Notes under the pieces: model-generated | What the model was told of the DNA's origin: nothing | Database searches by the model: none | The model's input: the letters and a program-made list of their open reading frames with translations, nothing else | Assembly (NCBI RefSeq): GCF_029168945.1 | Contig: NC_083602.1 | Location: 8,739,850-8,803,849, forward strand | DNA from: Cannabis sativa | Lineage: Eukaryota; Streptophyta; Magnoliopsida; Rosales; Cannabaceae | DNA length: 64,000 bases | Direction: 5' to 3' | Program-made: the position numbers and the translations under genes | Shown: positions 24,159 through 33,636 of the stretch, in pieces | How positions within the stretch are numbered: position 1 is the stretch's first letter | How the letters are laid out: each line of letters starts with the position of its first letter

Positions 24159-25044
24159 GAAAAATTTCCTTTGAAAATATTACAATAAACCTTATGTTTC
24201 AACAAAATCAAATCATACTATAGTTTCCAGCCACAAACAAAAGGACCACCACAACCCAGATCACAAATTAATAAAAATTCAGAAAACAATTATAATCATG
24301 ATGAAATTCTATAGCTTTTAGTTTTACTAATTGAACTTCGTAAAGGCTATTTGTGTATGTGTTCGTCTTCTTGAAAAATTATATTTGGACTTTTTTCTTT
24401 TCCTTTATCTTATCGAAAAAGTACAAAAGAAATGCTTTTTAAGTGAAAAGTAAAAAATTACACGTGAACATGCAAGATAATGCGTGAACAAGAGGTTGAA
24501 TTAGAGGTGCCTGACACCCCTCTGCCTGATTTAGTCTTCAAATATGACCTCAACAATAAATTTAAGTGCCAAAAATTGATTCAAGTAAAGCAGGAAACAA
24601 CATTAATGACTCCATGAAAATTCAGAAATTACAACTAAGCAACAGATCAAAGCATAATTTTGAAACTTAATGAATATTTATATAAGGGGAAACCTAACCC
24701 AGAGTTATCAGAAACACATACAGAAAAGGTAAAGAAACCAAAAAAACTGGAGGCCTCAATAAACTACATTGCTCCACTTTGAACAATTCTGATATCTATA
24801 TTACATGGTACATGTATGACAACAAGACAAACATGAAGATTAGAAAAAGTTAGAAAGTTCTATCAAATATTGCTTAGCCAAAATGTAAAAGTCTCTTATT
24901 AGAGACCACTCCCTCAGATTGCCACCAAGAAATAATTTGTAAGTGGCAGCTAATGTATTAGTAATAGTCACAAACATATATATATATATATTACTAGTAG
25001 TTGACGAGAATTAATAGTCACAAAGATGTTTTTACTTTGAATGT
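24159..25044. other. CACTA interior, no recognisable gene
   Basis: This is AT-rich sequence with no convincing coding frame. A TA microsatellite is at 24976-24992. The segment 24957-25044 resembles the sequence right of the copia element at 29975 on (ATTAGTAATAGTCACAAACA), so a tandem duplication existed at the insertion site. Confidence 0.45.
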
Positions 25045-25049
25045 ATTAG

Positions 25050-25226
25050 TCTTAAACAATATAATAGTTGTGTTAAATATGTTTAGGCTGTTAATAAGGT
25101 TGTTAGAGTTAGTTAATTATCTAACTAACTGGTTGTTAGTCTGTTGCTGATTTCTATCAGCCTTCACTGTATAAATACCTTTATTTTCTTCATTAATAAA
25201 CAATCAGCTTATTACTCTCAATAATA
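25050..25226 (+). repeat. 5' LTR of the small copia element
   Basis: It starts TCTTAAACAATATAATAG and ends CTCTCAATAATA. A TATA-like TGTATAAATACC lies near 25168-25179, and AATAAACAA near 25195 may act in 3' end formation. Confidence 0.9.
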
Positions 25227-25240
25227 TGGTATCAGATGCA
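25227..25240 (+). other. Primer-binding site (initiator Met tRNA)
   Basis: TGGTATCAGATGC follows the 5' LTR with no gap. The first ten bases match the canonical plant tRNA-iMet primer site. Confidence 0.88.
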
Positions 25241-25353
25241 TAAACCCCTCTCTTCTCTTCTTCTTCATCGTTCACATACTCTGTTCCACCATTGATATTC
25301 CAACATGGTTCGAACTCGTGCTACTGGATCTCGAAGTTCAGGCCAAAAATTCC

Positions 25354-26454
25354 ATGCCTCATACTTCTTCAACAATTCCAGCTGCTCCGACGAATGATGA
25401 TCCGATCATCCCTCCAGTCTCTGCAATTTCTGGAGAAAATAACAACGCCCAGAATCTTGTTCATCGTCCTCCTCATGAAGATAGCTCGAGTCCCTATTAT
25501 CTCAGCTCTGGAGATCATCCTGGGTTAATCTTGGTTACCCCTCCCTTATCAGACAATAATTTCCAGGCCTGGAGACGCGACTTTGAGCTCTCTGTTGGAG
25601 CAAGAAACAAGACGGTGTTCCTCAAAGGCACATTACCTCAACCTCCGATCGACGATCCCCTTCACCACCACTGGTTCCGCTGCAATCAAATGGTGCAGTC
25701 CTGGATTCTTCACTCAGTTACCCCTGAAATCAAGAGCAGCATAATGTTCCTTGAAACTGCAGCTGCAATGTGGACTGAACTTCATGCCCGTTTCGATCAA
25801 GGTAATGGCCCTCGTATTTTTGAACTAAGGGAAACTCTCATCACCCTTCGACAAGGTGATGATTCTGTTAGTTCTTATTTTACAAAATTAAAGTGTATGT
25901 GGGATGAAATTCAGGAATTAAGACCTAGGATCCCCTGTACTTGTGCTGCTTCAATCGATAACCTTGCCTTCTTGAATCAAGAACAGGTTCTCCAATTTCT
26001 TACTGGGTTAAATGAATCTTCTTTCCCTGTTCGTGCACAAATACTCCTCATTGATCCCTTCCCTTCTTTGTCCAAAGTCTTCTCTATGATTATTCATGAA
26101 GAACGACAAAGAAAGCTGAAAAATCCTCACATCCCCCTTCTTGCTTCTGTCCAAGAATCCACCCAAAACCCTGCAGCTATTGCCCAAAACCCCTCTGCCT
26201 CAGCAGCCTCTACTAATCCTCGTTCCAACAAAAAGATGAGACCATACTGTTCTAACTGTCACAAACCAGGCCATTTAAAAGAAAAATGTTTTTTTCTAAT
26301 CGGCTTCCCTCCTGGTTATGGTGATAAGAAGAAATCCGAGACACCATCTGTTAATCATGCTTCAACATCAGCTGATCAATATGGCATTCTTGCAAATCTT
26401 ACCAAACAAGAGGACATTCAAGCCATTATCTCTCTGCTGACTCAGAAATTGTAG
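25354..26454 (+). CDS. gag of the small copia element
   Basis: I chose the ATG at 25354 (MPHTSSTIPAAP), since the open frame to its left has no upstream ATG. The capsid-like domain contains NNFQAWRRDFELSVGARNKT, then MVQSWILHSVTPEI and YFTKLKCMWDEIQELRP, which are standard copia gag features. A CCHC zinc knuckle, CSNCHKPGHLKEKC, is at 26248-26289 and would bind element RNA. The frame ends with TAG at 26452-26454. The next codon onward stays in frame with protease, so the stop either separates gag from pol or is a nonsense mutation (a Q codon CAG to TAG would do it). Otherwise it looks intact. Confidence 0.88.
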   Translation: MPHTSSTIPAAPTNDDPIIPPVSAISGENNNAQNLVHRPPHEDSSSPYYLSSGDHPGLILVTPPLSDNNFQAWRRDFELSVGARNKTVFLKGTLPQPPIDDPLHHHWFRCNQMVQSWILHSVTPEIKSSIMFLETAAAMWTELHARFDQGNGPRIFELRETLITLRQGDDSVSSYFTKLKCMWDEIQELRPRIPCTCAASIDNLAFLNQEQVLQFLTGLNESSFPVRAQILLIDPFPSLSKVFSMIIHEERQRKLKNPHIPLLASVQESTQNPAAIAQNPSASAASTNPRSNKKMRPYCSNCHKPGHLKEKCFFLIGFPPGYGDKKKSETPSVNHASTSADQYGILANLTKQEDIQAIISLLTQKL

Positions 26455-29400
26455 CCTACAGATGCCTCCAAACCATTTACATCTCATGTCTCTGGTAACT
26501 CTTCTCTTAACCCCCTATGGATTGTGGATAGTGGTGCTTCCCACCATATTTGTTGTGATCTTTCTTTATTTTCTAATGTGCATAAATTTCCAATAGCTCA
26601 TACTGTGTCTCTTCCCAATGGTTCTACCATAAGAGTTGAACAATCGGGTAACATTCAGATTTCACAAGATTTTGTAATATCTAATGTTCTCTATGTCCCA
26701 AGCTTCAAATTCAATCTATTCAGTGTATCTAGCTTTATCAATGATACCTCTAACAGTATGCACTTTACTTCTAAACTTTGCACATTACAGGATTTTCAGA
26801 ACAAGAAGATTGGGACAGCTAAACGCATAAACCTCTATTTTTTGCTGCAGTCTGTTCCATTTTCCAAGTTTTCTTTTCCTTGTAAACAGAATATTCATAC
26901 TTGTAATAATGCCTATTCATGGCATTCTCGACTTGGACATCCTTCCTTGTCTACAACAAGATTACTGAATAAAACTTTACATTCTACTACTGATTCTGTT
27001 TCCCCTTGTTCTATATGTCATTTAGCGAAACAAAAAAGATTGCCTTTTAATTCCCAAAGCAATATTACTCAATCTTCTTTTGATTTAATACATCTTGACA
27101 TATGGGGACCTTTTCATATTACTAGCATAGAAGGTTATAAATATTTCCTCACTATTGTGGATGACCACACCAGACATACTTGGATTTACATGCTAAAATC
27201 CAAATCTGATGTGCAATACTTAATCCCACAATTCTATAACCTTGTTCTTACTCAATTTTCCAAACCTATCAAAGCTATAAGGTGTGATAATGCAAAAGAA
27301 CATAACATTAAGTCCTTTTATGTTCAAAAAGGTATTCAAGTATACAATTCTTGTGTTGAAAGACCTCAACAAAACTCGGTTGTTGAACGAAAACATCAAC
27401 ACATATTAAATGTGGCTCGTGCTTTGGCTTTTCAATCCTCCATAGCCTTGACATATTGGCCATATCTTGTCCAAACTGCTGTATACTTAATCAATAGAAC
27501 ACCCACCACCTTATTACAAAATTTAACACCTTTTGAATTATTACATAATAAACCCCCTGCCTATGAACACTTAAGAAATTTTGGTTGTCTAGCCTATGCC
27601 TCATCTTTGCCAAGTACTAGACACAAATTTTCACCAAGGGCTCATGCATGCATTTTCATAGGCTACCCTAATGGAATGAAAGCCTATACTCTTCTAGACT
27701 TAGCAACTAACAAAATTTTTCAATCTCGAGATGTTGTTTTCTATGTAAAAATTTTCCCACTCAAAGGGTCTCTAAATACCCAACAATTGGAAACTCTTTT
27801 TTCCACAGCTCCTGTCACTCCTTCTCTATATACTGCTGAACCTCCTATCACTGGACACAATTCACCAGCACCTATCACTTCTGCTTCTAAAACAGCAGCC
27901 ACACCAGCTGCTGATATCATACCAGCAGTTCAATCTGCTACACCAGCAGAAAAATCAGCTGAATATTCACAAACTGATGCACAGTCTCCAGCAGCACCTG
28001 CTGTTATACCAGCAGTTGTTCCCTCTAAAATTTCATCAACACAGGATCTGCAACAATCTCCAATTAAACAACATCCACAAATCACCAAAGCAGGAAGAAA
28101 ATCTCTTCCCCCTGCTCATTTTAAAGACTATATCTGTCAGTCTTCTACTCATCACCCTTTAATAAAATATCTCAATTATGACAAGCTAAGTATTCCATTT
28201 CGAAATGCTATTTTTCATGCATATACTGAAATCGAGCCTACTAGTTTCAAACAGGCCTCCAAATTCTCCCAATGGTTAAAAGCCATGGATAATGAATTTT
28301 TTGCCCTTAAAAACAACAACACTTGGTCGGTTGTATCCTTACCACCAGGTTGTCAACCAATAGGCAATAAATGGGTTTATAAGATCAAATATAATGACCA
28401 AGGTGAAATTGATAGATACAAAGCACGGCTTGTCGCCAAAGGGTATTCTCAACTACATGGCATTGATTATAGTGATACCTTTGCCCCAGTTGCAAAATTT
28501 AACACCCTCAAGCTTTTCTTAGCCTTGGCTGCTATTAACAACTGGACCCTCCACCAAATGGACATTGATAATGCCTTTCTTCATGGGGAACTTAATGAAA
28601 AAGTTTACATGACTCTCCCTAAAGGTTATGTCCATGAGGGGGAGTTACCTCCCAATCCTGTTTGTCTTCTACATAAAAGTCTTTATGGTCTCAAACAGGC
28701 TTCTCGGCAGTGGTTTGCAAAATTAAGCACCACCTTGCTTGAACATGGATTTCACCAATCGGCCTATGATCATTCTCTCTTCATCAAAAAATCTTCCACA
28801 AGTTTCCTTGCACTTTTAGTCTATGTCGATGACATAGTAATTGCAAGTACCAATGATTCTGAAGTCACTTCCTTTAAGGCTTTCTTAAACTCAAAGACCT
28901 CGGCCACTTAAGATTCTTCCTTGGCCTTGAAATTGCAAGATCCAAAAGAGGCATTTCGGTTTCTCAAAGAAATTTCACTCTGCAACTTTTAAATGAAACT
29001 GGTCTCCTTGACTGTAAGGCTGTTTCTACTCCCATGGATGCCAACCTTTCCTTAAGCAAAGATATTGGACTTCCTGTCAATGATCCTACCTCTTATCGAA
29101 GTCTAATTGGTAAACTCTTATTCCTCACTATCACACGGCCAGACATTGCTTATGCCGTGAATAGACTTAGCCAATATAATAGTGATCCACGACAGCCACA
29201 TCTTAAAGCTGCCTATCGAATTGTACAATATCTAAAAGGCACTCCAGGCCAAGGCCTCATGTTTCACTCCACCTATGCCTCACAGCTTCCTGCAGAACGA
29301 CTTCTCCAAATTCAAGCCTTTTCTGATGCAGATTGGGGCACCTGCCCCGATACACGACGCTCCATAACTGGTTTTTGCATATTCATCGACCCATCTCTCA

Positions 29401-29789
29401 TCTCTTGGAAGTCCAAGAAGCAATCTACAGTGTCCAAATCGTCTGCCGAAGCTGAGTACAGGTCCCTTGCCAATACAACTTGTGAGATCATGTGGCTTCA
29501 CAACATTCTTACTGATTTCAGCATCTCTACATCTCAACCGACAACCATTCATTGTGACAATCAAGCAGCCATTCATATTTCTGAGAATGCAGTCTTCCAC
29601 GAGCGCACCAAGCATGTTGAGATAGACTGCCATATAGTTCGAGAACAAGTCAACAAAAATCGCATCAAGCTCTCCTATGTTCCTTCTCGACACAACCTTG
29701 CTGATATAATGACAAAGGCTCTTTTTCCTACACAATTCCAATCCTTGTTGTCCAAGATGAGTGTATCCAACATTTACACTCCATCTTGA
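26455..29789 (+). pseudogene. pol of the small copia element, one frameshift
   Basis: Protease begins at IVDSGASHHIC (active-site D at 26527). Integrase follows with the zinc motif WHSRLGHPS and CSICH, then the core with HLDIWGPF, IRCDNAKE and QNSVVERKH. After a proline- and alanine-rich linker (about 27800-28060) comes RT, with KWVYKIKYN, FAPVAKFNTL and the YVDD box at 28822-28833. A frameshift near 28890 ends the first frame at 28911; the next frame resumes with LKDLGHLRFFLGLEIA and runs through RNase H (SDADWGTCPDTRRSITG, SSAEAEYRSLA, ADIMTKAL) to the stop at 29789. The break looks like a small deletion at a short repeat. All catalytic motifs are otherwise present. Confidence 0.88.
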
Positions 29790-29796
29790 GGGGGAG
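29788..29796 (+). other. Polypurine tract of the small copia element
   Basis: GAGGGGGAG sits right against the 3' LTR and right after the pol stop codon. It would prime plus-strand DNA synthesis. Confidence 0.85.
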
Positions 29797-29974
29797 TCTT
29801 AAACAATATAATAGTTGTGTGAACTATGTTTAGGCTGTTAATAAGGTTGTTAGAGTTAGTTAATTATTTAACTAACTGGTTGTTAGTCTGTTGCTGATTT
29901 CTATCAGCCTTTGCTGTATAAATACCTTTTACCTTCTTCATTAATAAACAGAATGCTTATTACTCTCAATAATA
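29797..29974 (+). repeat. 3' LTR of the small copia element
   Basis: The LTR runs TCTTAAACAATATAATAG to CTCTCAATAATA. It shares the odd TC...TA ends with the 5' LTR. Confidence 0.9.
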
Positions 29975-30195
29975 ATTAGTAATAGTCACAAACATATATA
30001 TATATGTGTGTATATTTGTGATGAAATGTATAATTTATTTTGTAATTAGACAATCGTCAAAATACACATGAATTACCATGATCACTTTAGTGCCATGACA
30101 ACTATTTTGTAGATTTATCTTTTCATTATTTTTCTTTGGACAAATTTTACTGACAATTTCTTTACTCATTTTAAGAAAAGAAATAATAAAATAAA

Positions 30196-30525
30196 GGGTT
30201 AATTTCACAAATGCACAAAAACAACAAAAAAATAACAAAAATACGGTTTCACGGAATTTTAAATATTTTTACGATTTTTTTGATTTTATTTACATAAAAT
30301 ATGGTCTTTTTATGTTGAAATTTTGTTCATTTGTTGTTAATTTTTTGTTATATGTATGTTATTTTTTGTTGTTTTTTTGTTGTTATTTTCATGTTACTTT
30401 TATGTTGATTTTATGTTGTTTTCGTGTTATTTTTTGGAAAACCGTAAAAATGTAAAAAAAAAATATTCTTTAAACGTAAAAATGTAAATAATTTACAAAA
30501 AATGGTGGCTTATGTAATTATTCCT
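30196..30525. mobile_element. Candidate MITE (weak inverted ends)
   Basis: The left end, GGGTTAATTTCACAAATGC, and the inverted right end, AGGAATAATTACATAAGCC, are imperfect inverted repeats. Both flanks carry AAAATAAA (30188-30195 and 30526-30533), a possible 8-bp TSD but in low-complexity sequence. The interior is full of TTTTTGTT and TTTATGTTG repeats. No coding capacity is present. Confidence 0.45.
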
Positions 30526-30596
30526 AAAATAAACTACGAAATAAGTTCTGATGAGAAGAATTGAAGCCCAAATTTGATGAAAGAGCAAACAAATAA

Positions 30597-31716
30597 GGAA
30601 AATTTGTGGCAAAAATACCAATTTTATTTGATTTGTTGCTCACAAATACCCAAATTCTAATAATTGCGGCAAAAATACTCAAAACTTAATTTCCTTTAAA
30701 TCTGTAGGTACCTTTTTTAACACATGTTATAATTGCTCTCAAAATGCAACATGCCAATTTCTAATTAGTCTAGTTATTTAATAAAAAACTAATTAAATTA
30801 AAATAATTAAAATTAAAACTTTAGTTAAAAGAAAAACCAAAACTTTTTTTTAATTATTTTTCTCTCCCCACATTTGCTTCTCCTTCACTGTGAGCCACAA
30901 TGTTCATCATTCTTCTTTTATTCTTCTAAACCCAAAAAATTTGAATTTGTCCGAACAATCATTCATGATTTATTTTGCCACAATTTTAAAATTGGGGCCA
31001 ATGGTTGAAATATTCTCCACTCCAATTTCTTAACTGCTATAATTATCAGTACTCTTTGTCGGTAATAAGATGGCCTTATAAAACTGAAACCCTCATAGAA
31101 ACAAAAGAATCATTGTGGCTCTACTCCATATATTTCAGAAAAATATGTATTTTCCAGAAATAAACAATTATTTTTTTTAAAAAATAAAATTAAAAAAAAG
31201 GCAAGAAAAAACATAATCTTCGCCTCCTTCTCTTGTCTCTACACACACTAGCAATCAATCCATAACAATCAATATATATACGATTATATGAAGAACATTA
31301 AACCCTTAATTATATTTGTATTTGAAATAAAGTGTTCTATGAGATTAAGTGTTTATTGTTCAGAGAGGGGATTGACTCAAGAAGATTCACGTTACTCAAA
31401 TAATACAACGATTGTGGTTCACAGTGAAGGATAAGTAAATGTGGGGAGAGAGAAATAATTAAAAAAGCTTTGTTTTTTCTTTATAATATTAAAGATTTAA
31501 TTTTAATTATTTTAATTTAATTAATTTTTAATTAAATAATTAGACCAATTAAAAATTAGCATGTGGCATTTTAAGAGCAATTATAACATCTGTTAAAAAA
31601 GGTACCTACAGATTTAACAAAAATTAAGTTTTGAGTACTTTTGCCGCAATTATCAGAATTTGAGTATTTATTAAGAACAAATCAAACAAAATAGGTATTT
31701 TTGCCGCAAATTTCTC
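30597..31716. mobile_element. Long-TIR Mutator-like MITE
   Basis: The left arm (about 30597-30905) and the right arm (about 31408-31716) are inverted repeats of about 300 bp with high identity. They begin GGAAAATTTGTGGCAAAAA and, inverted, GAGAAATTTGCGGCAAAAA. The flanks AACAAATAA (30588-30596) and AAGAAATAA (31717-31725) form a 9-bp TSD with one mismatch, the length expected for Mutator-like elements. No transposase frame is present in the 1120 bp. The transcript could fold into a long hairpin. Confidence 0.82.
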
Positions 31717-31725
31717 AAGAAATAA

Positions 31726-32269
31726 ACAAAAGACAATAAATATGTGACTTTAGTCTTCTCTTTCCTCTCTCCTCATTTTTCCCTCAACCATACAGTCTCA
31801 AAAAGAAAGAGAGATGGATAGGGATGAACAATGAACAAAATTGAGTGGATGAACTGTAGCAACACATAACTAATCAATTAGTGATATCATACCTCGAGTT
31901 AAGTGAAAAGAGGAAGAAGAGAACGACTTGTAGAACAAATCGACAGCGTCATTGGGACCGCCGCAACTGTTGGCGAGAGCATTGAGCTCCGTGGGTCTTG
32001 CCTGCTCTCCTCCAATCCCTAAAATAACCACCGCAAGGATTAATTCTTGCACAAAGGCTGTAGTAGTTGATGAGAAACCACCAATGGTACATCGTCAGAG
32101 AGAGAGAGAGAGTGAGTTTTAGAGGTGCGTACCAGTTGGGAACCGACAGCGGCGGCACACGGCAATGGGTGGAGGCGCGGCTGGGTTTCGAAATGGGTCT
32201 GCTAGGATTTTAAATTGGGTGGGACGATGCGTGTAATGAAATTAGAGTTTGTAAAATTTAAGTTTTACA
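31726..32269 (-). other. GC-richer exon-like block in the CACTA end, unknown origin
   Basis: Between the Mutator-like MITE and the CACTA right end, about 31870-32200 is clearly less AT-rich than its surroundings. The minus strand has a CT microsatellite (32097-32112 on +), an ATG-containing frame with QARPTELNALANSCGGPNDA and FYKSFSSSS, and a possible splice donor GAGGTATGA near 31895. It reads like a first exon with a CT-rich leader, either of the element's own gene or a captured host exon. I do not recognise the protein. Confidence 0.4.
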
Positions 32270-32558
32270 AATGCTTCACCTTTTTGCTTCGGTGCATAAG
32301 GGAAGCAAATATATTAACCTCAATTTTTAACTGAAGCAAAAGAAATGGGCTTCAATTTTGCACTGACGCAAAATGCAAAAGACAATTTACATTTGACCTC
32401 GGCTTTACTTTTTGTGTCGGGGTACGAGCCGACGCTAATTGTCATTTTTTAGCTTCAGTTACACAATGAAGCATAAAATCTTCCCTTATTTTTTGCCTCA
32501 GTAAACAAATTTTGGTGAGACGCGTTGAGCGACGCAAAAAGTACTTTTTATAGTAGTA
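32270..32558. repeat. CACTA right subterminal repeat region
   Basis: The motifs GAAGCAAA, AACTGAAGC, GTGTCGG, CCGACGC and GACGCAAAA recur here in both orientations, mirroring the left end (12491-12830). The terminal inverted repeat ends at 32558. Confidence 0.7.
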
Positions 32559-32561
32559 ACA

Positions 32562-33503
32562 ATAGCCTCCTTAACCTCATTTGCGTCCCATTAGAGACCA
32601 TCCTGGACTTGGTATTTCACAAAAATATGGGTCGCGTTCTTGTGTGGGGTAATGAGGCCAACTTCTTGGAGGTTCTTAGTGGTAACAAACCTCTCTACTT
32701 TTAACTCTTTGGGCGAGAAGGATTTATAGAAAGCTATCCTCTCTTCCAGCTCCAGGGCTACTGGCCATTGGGGAAGATTGTCTAGCAGATGCGTAAAAAT
32801 GTATCAACATACATCAAGCAGGAGGAGAAGAAAAATCTTAAAGTCTAGAGAAGGGTATGACACTTACTTGCAGTGTTGAAATCCAAACTAAGGGAAGGAA
32901 CCCTCTTAAGTGGGAAGCCAGAGGTGTAAAAATAGTAGTCTCTTAAGTCGTGTGTGTACTTCGTAAAGCTGGTAGGGCAAGGAACACTCCTAGTGTAGCG
33001 CTCCAGCCTGTAGAAGCCCACCTTCTCTTTATGGCTCCACATGGGCTAAGACTTGATCTTGTAGAAATATAAGATCTCCTTCGGCGTCAGCACAAGCTTG
33101 CCATTTTAAACACAAAAAAATGTACCACCCCGACATCAAGCGATAAGCCTAGGGAATTAACTGGAAATGTGCTCTCTGGCAACGGCGCAGAAGTTAGCAA
33201 AGTAGCACCTCAGAGGCACGTGTGCAACCATCTCGATATGGGCCCAACTCTAAATGCTGAAGCTCCTTTTGTGGACTTACTAGGTCTCTCCCTGTGAACG
33301 GATAGTCTATTTCAAAATAGTCCTGGAATACTTTCGAGCCATCGTAGGGTCTCATCTATCCTTAGGTTATTATAATTCTTGAATTTGTTGACGTGCTGGT
33401 CCACTTCCCAGGGACTATCATTTAGGATTAATTTTAGAGCGTTTTCTTGCCACATTATCTTCTCCTCTAAATTAGCTTCCTCTCAACGATTTTGCCTAGA
33501 CAT
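32562..33503 (-). pseudogene. Tat antisense ORF (aORF), N-terminal segment
   Basis: A minus-strand ATG at 33503 begins MSRQNR, then a stop, then EEANLEEKIMWQENALKL. The frame continues, with breaks, through an open piece at 32845-33042 containing FYRLERYTRSVPCPTSF and YYFYTSGFPLKRVPSLSLDFN. This resembles proteins annotated as putative gypsy-type transposon protein in plants. At 32562 it passes through the CACTA insertion and resumes at 12490 with VITAEEALKVVKVDEQ. Together the two segments span about 3.5 kb of damaged coding sequence transcribed opposite to pol. Confidence 0.6.
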
Positions 33504-33636
33504 AATTTCTTTACAAAAGAAGAAAACTCAAGTAGTTAGCCACCCTAACTACCTAGCATAGAAAAGGAGCTGGAGGTCCCCACCCATAAACTACTTGGAG
33601 AGGTCCCAACTAGACTGACTATCCAAAAGCTAGAAC

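Larger units (their letters stand above)
25050..29974 (+). mobile_element. Nearly intact small Ty1/copia retrotransposon
   Basis: The LTRs are 25050-25226 and 29797-29974 (177 and 178 bp), flanked by a perfect TSD, ATTAG, at 25045-25049 and 29975-29979. A PBS, TGGTATCAGA, follows the 5' LTR and a purine tract, GAGGGGGAG, precedes the 3' LTR. The coding region is one gag-pol frame broken by a single TAG between gag and protease and by one frameshift in RT near 28890. Unusually, both LTRs begin TC and end TA in place of TG...CA. By eye the LTRs differ at about 11 sites, so the insertion is not very recent. It lies inside the CACTA element. Confidence 0.93.
12491..32558. mobile_element. CACTA (En/Spm) transposon, non-autonomous, heavily nested
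   Basis: The left end is CACTACTACAAAAATGAC (12491 on). The right end, inverted, is TACTACTATAAAAAGTAC (32558 back), so the terminal CACTA is damaged by one base on the right. The 3-bp TSD ACA is at 12488-12490 and 32559-32561, and removing the element restores the aORF frame. Both ends are full of subterminal motifs of the type TGTGTCGG, CCGACG and GAAGCAAA. The net CACTA sequence after removing internal insertions is only about 3.6 kb. I see Ulp1-like exons but no TNP2-type transposase, so the element depended on help in trans. Confidence 0.82.

Noticed and set aside
26452..26454. Programmed stop-codon readthrough between gag and pol of the small copia element.
   Set aside because: A single copy cannot distinguish a programmed stop from a nonsense mutation; Ty1/copia elements in plants are usually one frame, so mutation is the simpler view. 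Kept only as part of a finding.
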